Source: Paracoccus sediminicola (GTDB lineage Bacteria > Pseudomonadota > Alphaproteobacteria > Rhodobacterales > Rhodobacteraceae). From it: a stretch of DNA of 64,000 nt. Shown piece after piece: positions 1 through 8,723 of this stretch; position 1 is the stretch's first letter; the number at the start of each line of letters is the position of its first letter. A program made the position numbers and the translations under genes. The stretch is taken from positions 2,406,001-2,470,000 of the forward strand of contig NZ_CP115768.1 in the NCBI RefSeq assembly GCF_027912835.1. Direction: 5' to 3'. The notes under the pieces were generated by a model. That model saw only the letters and a list, made by a program, of their open reading frames with translations. It did no database searches and was not told where the DNA came from.

Positions 1-840
1 CGACGCCGCCTCCTGCTCGGCCCATAATTCACGCTCGACGGTTTCCGAGTTCTCGGCTGCGGCGCGAATGATCTCCTGATCCTCGGCTGACAGGCCATCC
101 CAGGTCGATTTCGACATGGCTACGATTTCGGGGACCATCAGGTGCTGATCAAGCGTGAAATACTTGGCAACCTCGGAATGCCCCGAGCTGTCATAGCTGG
201 GATAGTTGTTCTCGGCCCCGTCGATGACGCCGGTCTGGATCGCCGAATAGACCTCGCCATAGGGCATCGGAGTCGCGTTGGCGCCAAGCGCATCCATCAT
301 GTCGACGAAAACATCGTTCTGCATGACACGGAACTTCATGCCTTCCAGATCGTCAATCGACTCGATCGGCTTCTGCGAGTTGTAGAAGCTGCGCGAACCG
401 GCGTCATAATAAGCCAGCGTGATCAGGTCGTGTTCGGCAATGGCGTCGGCCAGCTCGTCGCCGATCGGACCGTCAACGACGTTATACATATGCTGCTGAT
501 CGCGGAACAGATAGGGCAGCGAGAAGAGCTGCGTTTCCGGTACGATGTCGTTGAAGGTGCCGAGCGTCGCACGGACCATGTCAATCACCCCGAACTGGGT
601 CTGCTCGATCGTGTCCTTTTCCTCACCAAGCTGCGACGAGGGGAACACTTCGATGCAGATGCGCCCGTCGGTCTTTTCCTTGACCTCTTCGGCCATCGCT
701 TTCACCGCCTCGACGGTTGGGTAGCCTTCGGGATGCGTGTCGGATGACCGCAGCGTGGTTTCGCATTCTTGCGCCGCCGCAGCAGAGACCATCGCGGCAG
801 AGACCATCAGCCCTGCGAGTGTGGTGTTGAGAAGCTTCAT
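1..840 (-). CDS. TRAP transporter solute receptor, DctP family (3' end off window)
   Basis: Periplasmic solute-binding subunit of a tripartite ATP-independent periplasmic transporter. The reading frame starts at ATG 840 and stays open to the window edge, so the C-terminus is missing. A Sec signal peptide ends near residue 24 (VSAAAAQ). The DctP fold is recognisable from [18 protein letters not shown], the [16 protein letters not shown] segment and the late [13 protein letters not shown] motif, which carries the usual ligand-proximal residues. A GGGAGGAAAAT ribosome-binding site precedes the start, 21 bp after the uronate isomerase gene. The pairing suggests uptake of a hexuronate (glucuronate or galacturonate); the ligand is inferred from context only. 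The DctQ and DctM subunits would lie beyond the left edge. Confidence 0.88.
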   Translation of the reverse strand, partial: MKLLNTTLAGLMVSAAMVSAAAAQECETTLRSSDTHPEGYPTVEAVKAMAEEVKEKTDGRICIEVFPSSQLGEEKDTIEQTQFGVIDMVRATLGTFNDIVPETQLFSLPYLFRDQQHMYNVVDGPIGDELADAIAEHDLITLAYYDAGSRSFYNSQKPIESIDDLEGMKFRVMQNDVFVDMMDALGANATPMPYGEVYSAIQTGVIDGAENNYPSYDSSGHSEVAKYFTLDQHLMVPEIVAMSKSTWDGLSAEDQEIIRAAAENSETVERELWAEQEAAS

Positions 841-861
841 ATTTTCCTCCCTGTCAGAAGC

Positions 862-2268
862 TCAGAGTTTATAGGCCCGCTTCGCCAGCCCGTAGGTCAG
901 CTCATGGGCCAGTTCATGCGCCTCATTTTCGGCCAGACGACCTGTGACAACCAATGTTGCCAGATAGGCGCAGTCTACACGCCGGGCGACGTCATGCCGC
1001 GCGGGAATAGAACAGAATGCACGTGTATCGTCGTTGAAGCCGACGGTGTTATAGAAGCCGGCCGTTTCAGTGGTCATTTCACGGAAACGGCGCATGCCTT
1101 CGGCGCTGTCATGGAACCACCATGCCGGGCCAAGCCGCAGACAAGGCCAGGCACCCGCCAGCGGTGCAAGCTCGCGGGAATAAGATGTTTCATCAAGTGT
1201 GAACAAGATGACCGTCAGGTCGGGCTCCATTCCGACGGCGTTCAGCAGGGGCGAAAGCGCGGCGACATAATCTGTCCGCCCCGGAATATCGAAGCCCTTG
1301 TCACGGCCATGACGCGCCAGAACGCCGATATTATGGTTTCGGCGCGATCCCGGATGAATCTGAAGGACCAACCCGTCATCAAGGCTCATTCGGGCCATTT
1401 CGGTCAGCATGTGGCCTCGGAACGCGTCGGCCTCTTCTTCTGTGCAAGCGCCTTTCAGGGCCTTATCGAACAGCGCCTCTGCGTCGGCCTGCGGCAGATT
1501 CTCTGTGCGGGCGCTGCTGTGACCGTGATCGGAGGAGGTTGCACCGAACTCCTTGAAATAAGCGCGGCGGGCGCGATGCGCATCAAGATAGCCTGCCCAT
1601 TTTGTGGTGTCGAAACCGGTCTGTTCGCCCATCAGGGCAATATTTTCCGCGAAACCGGCCATTTCAGGGTCAATGACGCCATCCGGACGATATGCGGTGA
1701 TGACGCGCCCGTCCCAGTCGGAGTCACGTATCATCCGGTGCCAGCGAAGATCGTCCGTTGCCGGTTCGGTCGTGGAAATCGCCTCGATATTGAAGCGCTC
1801 GAACAGGGCGCGGGGGCGGAACTCAGGTTTGCTCAGGCAATCGGCGATATGGTCGTAATACCAGTCAGCGGTCTCTGCCGATAAATGCCTGTCTATGCCG
1901 AATACGTTCTGAAAGCTGTGATCCAGCCAGAGCCGCGAAGGCGTGCCGCGGAACAGGTGGTAATTGCTGGCAAACAGACGCCAGATCTTCCGCCCGTCGG
2001 TTTCGGTCGAGCCGCCATCGGCGCGTGGCACACCAAGATCAGTCATTTTCACGCCCTGCGATACCAGCATGCGGAACACATAATGGTCGGGGGTAACCAT
2101 AAGCTGCGCCGGATCGGCGAATGCGGCGTCTTCGGCATACCAGCGAGGGTCGGTATGTCCGTGAGGGCTGATGATCGGAAGATCCCGTACTTCGTCATAG
2201 AGGGCGCGCGCCAATGTGCGGCCCGCTATATCCGCCGGAAACAATCGGTCGTCATTCAGAAGCGCCAT
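862..2268 (-). CDS. uxaC: Uronate (glucuronate/galacturonate) isomerase
   Basis: Cytoplasmic aldose-ketose isomerase converting D-glucuronate to D-fructuronate, or D-galacturonate to D-tagaturonate. At 468 aa it has the usual family length. The N-terminal PHGHTDP segment (H36 and H38) gives the metal-binding pair of the amidohydrolase-like barrel. Other UxaC hallmarks are LWLDHSFQNVFG, the STTEPATDDL strand and the C-terminal VGFNDDTRAFCSIPARHDVARR. It is the first gene of a leftward operon with the TRAP receptor and lies opposite a FadR-type regulator, so induction by an uronate intermediate is likely. Confidence 0.95.
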   Translation of the reverse strand: MALLNDDRLFPADIAGRTLARALYDEVRDLPIISPHGHTDPRWYAEDAAFADPAQLMVTPDHYVFRMLVSQGVKMTDLGVPRADGGSTETDGRKIWRLFASNYHLFRGTPSRLWLDHSFQNVFGIDRHLSAETADWYYDHIADCLSKPEFRPRALFERFNIEAISTTEPATDDLRWHRMIRDSDWDGRVITAYRPDGVIDPEMAGFAENIALMGEQTGFDTTKWAGYLDAHRARRAYFKEFGATSSDHGHSSARTENLPQADAEALFDKALKGACTEEEADAFRGHMLTEMARMSLDDGLVLQIHPGSRRNHNIGVLARHGRDKGFDIPGRTDYVAALSPLLNAVGMEPDLTVILFTLDETSYSRELAPLAGAWPCLRLGPAWWFHDSAEGMRRFREMTTETAGFYNTVGFNDDTRAFCSIPARHDVARRVDCAYLATLVVTGRLAENEAHELAHELTYGLAKRAYKL

Positions 2269-2316
2269 TGATGATCCTCCCGAATCGTCTTGCCACTCAT
2301 CTAATCGTCTAATATG

Positions 2317-2328
2317 CTAGTTAACCAG
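2317..2328. promoter_or_regulatory. Candidate operator between uxaC and the GntR regulator
   Basis: The 95-bp divergent gap holds an imperfect 12-bp palindrome, CTAGTTAACCAG, centred on a perfect GTTAAC core. Just upstream is a direct repeat of CTAATCGTCTAAT type. FadR/UxuR-type GntR proteins bind short palindromes of this kind. The assignment rests on position and symmetry only. Confidence 0.4.
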
Positions 2329-2363
2329 TTGCGTCAATCATAAGTGGCAGTTAGGGGTGTGGG

Positions 2364-3071
2364 ATGACGAAGTCTGAAAATTCGATTGCCGCGTCATTGC
2401 CTTCTCTGGCCTCAATGCAGGCGCGCACAGTGACCGATCAGGTTTATGATGTTCTATATGAGCAGGTGATTAATCTGACCCTGCGTCCGGGCGCCAAGCT
2501 TTCAGAGGCCGAGGTTGCGGCCCGGATGGGCGTCTCCCGCCAACCGGTGCGTGATGCGTTTTTCAGGTTGTCGCGGCAGGGCTTCATACAGATCCGGCCT
2601 CAGCGTGCCACGACGGTCACGCCGATTTCCGAGGAGGCGATCCGTCAGGCCCATTTCATACGCCTTGCTCTGGAAACTGCGTGCCTTCAGAAGGCTGCCC
2701 TGTGTCTGAATACCGAGCAGCATGATGCTTTGGATCAGTTAATCTCACGCCAGCAGACCGCTCTGGAAGGCGGCAATCGTGACGGTTTCCACAAGCTGGA
2801 TGAACAGTTTCATCACGATATTTGTGCCTATGCAGGGTTGGATTTCGTCTGGACACTTGTCCGTGACAACAAGGGGCATATGGACCGCGCGCGCTACACG
2901 TCGCTTTCCTATAATGCCTGGAACGCGATGACGGAGCATCGCGACATCCTTCGTGCGCTGCGCGAACGTGACCCCGACGCAGCTGTCATCGCGATCAAGC
3001 GGCATCTCGACCGTATCGACGATACGCTGGAGAAGTTGCGCGAAGAGCAGCCCGAAATTCTTGGCCGATAA
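2364..3071 (+). CDS. GntR family regulator, FadR subfamily (FCD domain)
   Basis: DNA-binding repressor or activator of 235 aa. Residues about 22-90 form the winged helix-turn-helix, with LRPGAKLSEAEVAARMGVSR followed by PVRDAFFRLSRQGF. Residues about 95-225 form an all-helical FCD effector domain (REAHFIRLALE-like start, then HHDICAYAG and HRDILRALRERD with the metal/effector histidines). It is divergent from uxaC, so it is probably the local UxuR/ExuR-type regulator responding to a uronate or its product. The precise effector cannot be read from the sequence. Confidence 0.88.
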   Translation: MTKSENSIAASLPSLASMQARTVTDQVYDVLYEQVINLTLRPGAKLSEAEVAARMGVSRQPVRDAFFRLSRQGFIQIRPQRATTVTPISEEAIRQAHFIRLALETACLQKAALCLNTEQHDALDQLISRQQTALEGGNRDGFHKLDEQFHHDICAYAGLDFVWTLVRDNKGHMDRARYTSLSYNAWNAMTEHRDILRALRERDPDAAVIAIKRHLDRIDDTLEKLREEQPEILGR

Positions 3072-3232
3072 TAATCTTCTGCCAAATCCTCTGCTGCCGA
3101 TGTAGTTTCGCCGAGCCTTCGAGGAACTCGAAAAAGGAAACCCGGCTGGCGCTGCTTGGCTCCGTTGCAGACATTTCCAGCGACGGCAGTCGCCCCTTCG
3201 CGGGACGGAGTCATTATGCGAGACGCTTTTCG

Positions 3233-3634
3233 ATGAAGGGCGGAGAACTCGAGGCGAGCTATCTGCGCGGAGACTGGCAATTCGGTGCTGCCATATCAGT
3301 GGTGGACGGGGTGGATCAGGATGATCAGATCCTCAACAGCTTGCCCAATGACCGCGCCGTGTTGTCGACAAGCTGGCACGCCTCCGAGAGCTGGAAGATC
3401 GGCGCTCGCAGCATTCTGTCAAAGGGTCGCGACAAGCCCGACGGCTCGCGCCGGGTCGGCTATGGCGTCCATGACATCTACGCGATCTGGGCACCGGCGG
3501 GCGGCGCGCTTGAAGGGATACGGGTCAATTTGGGCGTGGATAACTTAACCGGCCGCGACTATACCCCGGCCACCTATCAGACCGGCCCGGCGCCTGGCCG
3601 AAACTATAAAATCCTGCTGAGCCGGCATTTCTGA
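3233..3634 (+). pseudogene. 3' fragment of a TonB-dependent (heme-type) outer membrane receptor
   Basis: Only the last strands of a beta-barrel receptor are present. The segment NDRAVLSTSWHASESWKIG, then DKPDGSRRVGYGVHDIYAIW, VNLGVDNLTGRDYTPATYQ and the terminal ILLSRHF (aromatic C-terminal residue of an outer-membrane barrel) match the C-terminus of HmuR-like receptors. Receptors of this class are usually above 650 aa; 133 aa remain. The same frame is open for some distance upstream (to about 3125) without barrel-like sequence, so the gene was probably truncated by deletion. No plug domain, signal peptide or TonB box is visible. Confidence 0.75.
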
Positions 3635-3657
3635 ACTGCAATTCTGTAGCATCGCGT

Positions 3658-3689
3658 ATCGGCGCCGAAAACTTCGTTTTGGCGCCGAT
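3658..3689. terminator. Hairpin between convergent genes
   Basis: A strong inverted repeat, ATCGGCGCCGAAAAC against GTTTTGGCGCCGAT, has a TTCG tetraloop and one bulged base. It lies between the convergent TonB-receptor fragment and the YeiH gene. The A and T runs inside the stem would let it act in both directions, although no long external T-tract follows. Confidence 0.55.
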
Positions 3690-3777
3690 CCTGCTTGGTC
3701 ATTCGGTGCGAAACAGCGTCTCCGGCGTTACGGAGTCATGATGCTGGAAACCTGAACGGGCGAGCCTCTGCCGCTTC

Positions 3778-4797
3778 TCAGCCTGTGAAGAAATGGATGC
3801 CCCCGACGACGAAGACGCCGAGGAAGATGGTTTCGGCAACGATGAGCGCAATGGCACCGCCGCCGACCTCGAACATCTTCTTGAGCGAGGTCTTGATGCC
3901 GACGGCGGCGATCGAGATCAGCAGCGCCCAGCGGGACAGGCTCCCGGCCAGATCGGCCACCGTCGCCGGGATCAGCCCCAGCGAGTTCACCGCGGCCAGG
4001 ATCAGGAAACCCACCACGAAGCCCGGCAGCAAGGGCGGGGACGAGCCGCCCGCATCGGTGTCGGCCAGACCCTTCGCGCGGATCGCCAGCGAGAAGACCA
4101 GCACCACCGGGGCCAGCATCGAGACCCGGATCAGCTTGACCAGCGTCGCCGTCTCGCCGGTCTCGATGCCGACCGAGAACCCCGCCCCGACGACCTGCGC
4201 CACGTCATGGATGGTGCCGCCCAGGAACACGCCCGAATCCCGCGCCGAGAAGCCGAAGAGCTGCGACAGCATCGGATAGACCACCATCGCCACCGTCGAC
4301 AGCACCGTCACCGACAGCACGGTGAAGACGAGGTCGCGCTCGGATTTTTCGTGTTTGGGCAGCACCGAGGCAATTGCCATCGCCGCCGAGGCCCCGCAGA
4401 TCGCCACGGAGCCGCCGGTCAGCAGCGCAAAGCGCCAGGCCCGTCCGACGAAACGGCTGGCCAGCAGGGCGAACAGGATGGTGAACACGACGCCGAGGAT
4501 CACCAGCAGAATCGCCGGGCCGCCCAGGTCAGCCAGCATGTCGACGCTGATCCGCGCCCCCAGCAGCGCCACACCCAGCCGCAGCACGGTGCGAGCGGTG
4601 AAGGCGATGCCGGGCTCGGTCCGGGTGCCGTCCTCGGCCAGGAAGTTCAGCGACAGGCCCAGCAGAAGCGCCAGCAGCATTGCCGGCGCACCATAGTGGT
4701 CCGACAGGAACTGCGCCGTCACCGCCACCAGCACCGCCACCGCGAAGCCGGGAAGGTAAGAGCTCAGATCGGCGCGCGCAGGAAGGGATTTCAGCAT
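3778..4797 (-). CDS. YeiH family putative sulfate exporter/transporter
   Basis: Inner-membrane protein of 339 aa with about ten hydrophobic helices, belonging to the conserved family often annotated as putative sulfate exporter. Landmarks are LLALLLGLSLNF near the start, LRLGVALLGARIS, the glycine-rich GGSVAICGASAAMAIASVLP segment and GGTIHDVAQVVGAGF. In many genomes relatives lie beside a LysR regulator or sulfonate-degradation genes; neither is seen here. It lies downstream of iolB in the same orientation, but a gap of about 200 bp suggests separate transcription. The substrate is unproven. Confidence 0.8.
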   Translation of the reverse strand: MLKSLPARADLSSYLPGFAVAVLVAVTAQFLSDHYGAPAMLLALLLGLSLNFLAEDGTRTEPGIAFTARTVLRLGVALLGARISVDMLADLGGPAILLVILGVVFTILFALLASRFVGRAWRFALLTGGSVAICGASAAMAIASVLPKHEKSERDLVFTVLSVTVLSTVAMVVYPMLSQLFGFSARDSGVFLGGTIHDVAQVVGAGFSVGIETGETATLVKLIRVSMLAPVVLVFSLAIRAKGLADTDAGGSSPPLLPGFVVGFLILAAVNSLGLIPATVADLAGSLSRWALLISIAAVGIKTSLKKMFEVGGGAIALIVAETIFLGVFVVGGIHFFTG

Positions 4798-5000
4798 GAA
4801 TCGAAACCGCCACAGGAAGGAATGTCGTCGCGCCCCCCTGCCATGTCAGGCCCCGCCGTTCCAGTCCCGGCAGGCGCCGCCGCCCATCGGGGCTGCGGAC
4901 CGGCTTATGCCGCGCATTTCCGCGGGCGCATCTCCGAGGCGTCTGTGCCGGTCACAACAGCGGGCTTTTTCTTCGCGGCGCGGCGCGAGGGCTCGCCCCG

Positions 5001-5801
5001 CTACTGGTTCATGATCCATTCGACCTCCGGTGCGGGAACGAAGCGCCAGTTGCGGCGGGGTCCCGCCATGACATTAAGGTAATACATTTCGAAGCCATAG
5101 GGGGCTCCGCAGGGGTGATGGCCTCGGGGGACGCAGACGACATCGCCATCCTTCACTGCCATGGTCTCGTCCAGCGCGCCGTCATCGGTGTAAACGCGCT
5201 GGATCGCCCAGCCATTGCTGGGGTTGAGCCGGTGGTAATAGGTTTCCTCCAGATAGGTAATGCGGGGGAAATCGTCCTCATCGTGGCGGTGGCTGGGATA
5301 GCTCGACCAGTGGCCGGCGGGTGTGAAGACTTCGGTCACCAGCAGGCTGTCGGCATGGTCCTGATCCTCCATCGCAATATTGTTGATATGGCGGGTATTC
5401 GTGCCCTTTCCGCGCTCGGTCAGGGTGATGCCGTCCGGGCCGATCCGACGCGCCTCATGACCACCCTTCCCCGGTGCGGAGCAGACAGCGATCACGCAAT
5501 CGGTGGTCGCTTCAGCCTGCCATTGCTGGCCATTCGGCACGTAGAGGGAATGCGGCGGGCTCTTTTCGAAGACATCCATCCGGTCGCCCAATTCGCCCCA
5601 GTCCTGCCCGGCGGCGTGGAAGCGCGCGCGGCCCTCGACCATGACCAGAATCACCTCGCGTTCGCCGGTTTTCTCCGCCGCCCGGTCGCCTGCGCGAAGG
5701 CGGTAGAGCGAGAAGCCGACATAGCGCCAGCCGGCGTTGTCAGGGGTGATACGATGCACCTCGCCGCGGCTGCCGAAGGGTTTGCGAAGAAGATGGCTCA
5801 T
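5001..5801 (-). CDS. iolB: 5-deoxy-glucuronate isomerase
   Basis: Cytoplasmic cupin-fold isomerase converting 5-deoxy-D-glucuronate to 5-dehydro-2-deoxy-D-gluconate, the fourth step of inositol catabolism. The chosen start (266 aa) has AGGAAA upstream and matches the family N-terminus MSHLLRKPFG; the longer frame up to 5885 adds an unrelated leader. The metal-binding cupin motif is visible as YPSHRHDEDDFPRITYLEE, and the C-terminal PRGHHPCGAPYGFEMYYLN is diagnostic of IolB. It is the last gene of the iol operon, about 165 bp after iolE. Confidence 0.95.
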   Translation of the reverse strand: MSHLLRKPFGSRGEVHRITPDNAGWRYVGFSLYRLRAGDRAAEKTGEREVILVMVEGRARFHAAGQDWGELGDRMDVFEKSPPHSLYVPNGQQWQAEATTDCVIAVCSAPGKGGHEARRIGPDGITLTERGKGTNTRHINNIAMEDQDHADSLLVTEVFTPAGHWSSYPSHRHDEDDFPRITYLEETYYHRLNPSNGWAIQRVYTDDGALDETMAVKDGDVVCVPRGHHPCGAPYGFEMYYLNVMAGPRRNWRFVPAPEVEWIMNQ

Positions 5802-5965
5802 AGGTTTTCCTTTCTGAAAGTCCGGACGCCGGAGGCCGCGAAACGGGAGCATGCGTTGCGCGCGGTCTCCGGTCGGGGCCGGCATTGCCGCGCATCGCGA
5901 TCAGCCCGGTGGCCTGCGACGTGGCGCGGACAAGCCGGGCGTCCGCGCACCGCACTGTCATGAGC

Positions 5966-6880
5966 TTATGCCGCCTCATCGCGGTCCAGCCCCGCTTCCA
6001 CCGCCATGCGGCGCAGCGCGTCATGGCCCATCGACTGGTAGTGCCGCGGGTCGCGGAGTTCGGGATCCTGTTCGGCCTCGATCACCAGCCAGCCATCGTA
6101 ACCGGCCTCTGCCGCGATGCGCAGGATCGGCGCGAAATCCACGCAGCCCTCGGGATCGCCTGGCACGGTGAAGGCGCCGCGGCGGACACCCTCGATGAAG
6201 GAGAGCCCCTCGGCGCGGACCGCCTCCATCACCGGCTGCCGTATATTCTTGCAGTGTATATGGCCGACACGGTCGATATATCTGCGCGCCAAATCCTCAG
6301 GGTCGGCGCCGCCGAAGCTTGCATGGCCGGTGTCGAGCAGCAGATACACATCCGGCTCGGCAGCCGCCATGAAACGGTCGATATCGTCGGCGCTCTCGAC
6401 GCAAGAGCCGACATGATGATGATAGCAGAAGCGCATCCCCTGCGCGCTGGCATGAGCGGCCAGATCATTGATGCCGGTCATCAGCCGGTCCCATTCGTCA
6501 TCGGTCAGGATCGGGCGGTCATTGGCCGCCACCTGATCGTTGCCATGCACCGAATTCGAGCATTCGCAGATGATGATGAGATCGCTTCCCGCAGCCTTGG
6601 ACATGGCGATATGGGCATCCATCGCCGCGCGCTCGACCTCCGGCGTCGAGCCGGTGGCCAGGATATTCGACGAATGCCAGCCGCCGATGAAGCCCAGCCC
6701 GTAAGCGCCGAGGGCCGCTTTCAGCTCATCGCCATCCGAGGGCATCTTGTGGCCCTTTTCGATGCCGTCAAAGCCGATCTCGCGGCAATCCGACAGGCAG
6801 TCCTTTAGCGAGAGATGCGCGCCGATGCTCTGGTCGTCGTCATTCGACCAGGCGATGGGATTGGTGCCGTAGCGGATCAT
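5966..6880 (-). CDS. iolE: myo-inosose-2 dehydratase
   Basis: Dehydrates 2-keto-myo-inositol to 3D-(3,5/4)-trihydroxycyclohexane-1,2-dione in the cytoplasm. It is a 304-aa TIM-barrel protein of the xylose-isomerase-like family. Recognisable features are the N-terminal GTNPIAWSNDD, KGHKMPSD, CYHHHVGSCVES (histidine-rich metal site), LLLDTGHASFGG with D and H ligands, HIHCKNIR, and WLVIEAEQDP supplying the last acidic ligand. All are standard for IolE. It follows iolD by 7 bp in the iol operon. Confidence 0.96.
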   Translation of the reverse strand: MIRYGTNPIAWSNDDDQSIGAHLSLKDCLSDCREIGFDGIEKGHKMPSDGDELKAALGAYGLGFIGGWHSSNILATGSTPEVERAAMDAHIAMSKAAGSDLIIICECSNSVHGNDQVAANDRPILTDDEWDRLMTGINDLAAHASAQGMRFCYHHHVGSCVESADDIDRFMAAAEPDVYLLLDTGHASFGGADPEDLARRYIDRVGHIHCKNIRQPVMEAVRAEGLSFIEGVRRGAFTVPGDPEGCVDFAPILRIAAEAGYDGWLVIEAEQDPELRDPRHYQSMGHDALRRMAVEAGLDRDEAA

Positions 6881-6887
6881 GTCACCC

Positions 6888-8723
6888 TCAATTCACGAGC
6901 CGCTGTTGCGCGGCGTTCTTCAGATAATCGGCGTAGGCCGCTTTCAGTTTTTCCGTATCACCAACCTCTGGCACGGCAACGTCCCACCAATGCCCCGCGC
7001 CGTCCAGCCCGTCGCCGGGTCCGGGCTCGGCGGTGGTGTCGATGACGATCACGGTCGGGATATCACGTGTCCGGGCCTGCGCGATTTCGATTTCGAGTTC
7101 GGCGATGTTCTCGGCCTTCACCGCATGGGCGCCCATACTGGCGGCATGGGCGACAAAGTCGATCTGCGGCTGCGCCTCGATATTGCTGTGGGCATAGAGA
7201 TTGTTGAACGGAACACCGCCAGTGCCCTGCTGCAGGCGGTTGATGCAGCCATAGCCGCGATTATCGGTCAGCACGACGGTAAAGGGCACGCGACGCATCA
7301 CCGCCGTGGCCAGTTCGCTGTTCATCATCATATAGCTGCCGTCGCCGACGAAGCAGATCACCTCGCGATCCGGTCGGGCCAGTTTCAGCCCCATCGCGCC
7401 CGCGATTTCATAGCCCATGCAGCTATAGCCGTATTCCATGTGATAGCCGTGGCGGCTGGCCTGCCACAGCAGCTTCAGCGCGCCGGGCATGGTGCCGGCG
7501 GCGCACATGGCGATGGCGTCCTCGCCGGTGGCGCGCTGCACCGCGCCGATCACCTGCGCATCGGTCGGCAGCGCGTTGGTATCCGAAGGCGCCGCACAAT
7601 GCGCATCGACCGCCCTCAGCCAGTCGGCGCGCGATTGCGGCCGGGCGGCATCGGCGCGGTAATCGCCCAAGGCATCCGTCAGCGCCTCAAGCGCGACCCT
7701 CGCATCCGCCACAAGGCCCACCGCGCCATGCTTGGCCGCGTCATAGGGCTGGATATTGATGCTGGTCAGCTTCGCCTCTCCGAACAGCGTCCGCGAGCCG
7801 GTGGTGAAATCCTGCAGCCGCGTGCCGATGCCGATCACCAGATCGGCCTGCGCCGCCATCTCATTGGCTGCGGCCGCGCCATCGACGCCGGCCGCGCCAT
7901 AATTCATCGCATGGGATTGCGGCAGGGCGGATTTGCCCGCCTGCGTCTCGATCACCGGAATATTGTGGCGGCTGGCGAATTCGGCCAGCGCATCCTCGGC
8001 CTGCGCATAGATCACGCCCCCACCGGCCACGATCACCGGAGCCTTGGCGGTGCGGATCAGTTCCGCGACGTCCTCCAGTTCCGCCGGATCGGGGGCGGGG
8101 CGGCGGATCCGCCAGACACGCGGTTCGAAGAACGCGACCGGCCAGTCATAGCCTTCCGCCTGCACATCCTGACAGAAGGACAGGCAGACCGGCCCGCAAT
8201 TCGCCGGGTCGGTCATCACGGCCATGGCGCGGGGAAGTGCGGTCAGCAGGTGCTCGGGCCGGGTGATGCGGTCGAAATAGCGCGTCACGGGGCGGAAACA
8301 GTCATTGGCGCTGATCGTGCCATCGTCGAAAGCCTCGACCTGTTGCAGCACCGGATCGGGGCGGCGGTTGGCGAAGACATCGCCCGCGATGATCAGCAAG
8401 GGCAGCCGGTTCACATGCGCCAGCGCCGCCGCCGTCACCACATTCGTGGCCCCCGGCCCGATCGAGGTCGTCACCGCCTGCGCCCGCCTGCGCGCCTTTC
8501 CCTTGGCATAGGCGATCGCGGCATGGGCCATCGACTGCTCGTTCTGTCCGCGCCATGTCGGCAACGCCTCGCCGATCCCGTGCAGCGCCTCGCCGATACC
8601 CGCGACATTGCCATGACCGAAGATCGCCCAGACGCCTTCGATAAAGCGCGCGCCCTCATCGGTCATCTGCACGGAAAGCCAGCGGGTCATGGCCTGTGCG
8701 GCGGTCAGTCTGATCGTGGTCAT
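6888..8723 (-). CDS. iolD: 3D-(3,5/4)-trihydroxycyclohexane-1,2-dione acylhydrolase
   Basis: Thiamine-diphosphate enzyme that hydrolytically opens the inositol-derived ring to 5-deoxy-glucuronate. The 611-aa chain has the three-domain layout of the family. The N-terminal pyrimidine-binding domain contains GHGNVAGIGEAL and NEQSMAHAAIAYAKG with the catalytic-type glutamate region. The middle domain has APVIVAGGGVIYAQA. The C-terminal domain has the ThDP motif GDGSYMMMNSE. The start codon overlaps the iolC stop by 4 bp (ATGA), indicating translational coupling. Confidence 0.96.
   Translation of the reverse strand: MTTIRLTAAQAMTRWLSVQMTDEGARFIEGVWAIFGHGNVAGIGEALHGIGEALPTWRGQNEQSMAHAAIAYAKGKARRRAQAVTTSIGPGATNVVTAAALAHVNRLPLLIIAGDVFANRRPDPVLQQVEAFDDGTISANDCFRPVTRYFDRITRPEHLLTALPRAMAVMTDPANCGPVCLSFCQDVQAEGYDWPVAFFEPRVWRIRRPAPDPAELEDVAELIRTAKAPVIVAGGGVIYAQAEDALAEFASRHNIPVIETQAGKSALPQSHAMNYGAAGVDGAAAANEMAAQADLVIGIGTRLQDFTTGSRTLFGEAKLTSINIQPYDAAKHGAVGLVADARVALEALTDALGDYRADAARPQSRADWLRAVDAHCAAPSDTNALPTDAQVIGAVQRATGEDAIAMCAAGTMPGALKLLWQASRHGYHMEYGYSCMGYEIAGAMGLKLARPDREVICFVGDGSYMMMNSELATAVMRRVPFTVVLTDNRGYGCINRLQQGTGGVPFNNLYAHSNIEAQPQIDFVAHAASMGAHAVKAENIAELEIEIAQARTRDIPTVIVIDTTAEPGPGDGLDGAGHWWDVAVPEVGDTEKLKAAYADYLKNAAQQRLVN

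Noticed and set aside
769..1884. Long plus-strand frame opposite uxaC
   Set aside because: No family resemblance, arginine and cysteine-rich shadow of the minus-strand gene with clear UxaC motifs.
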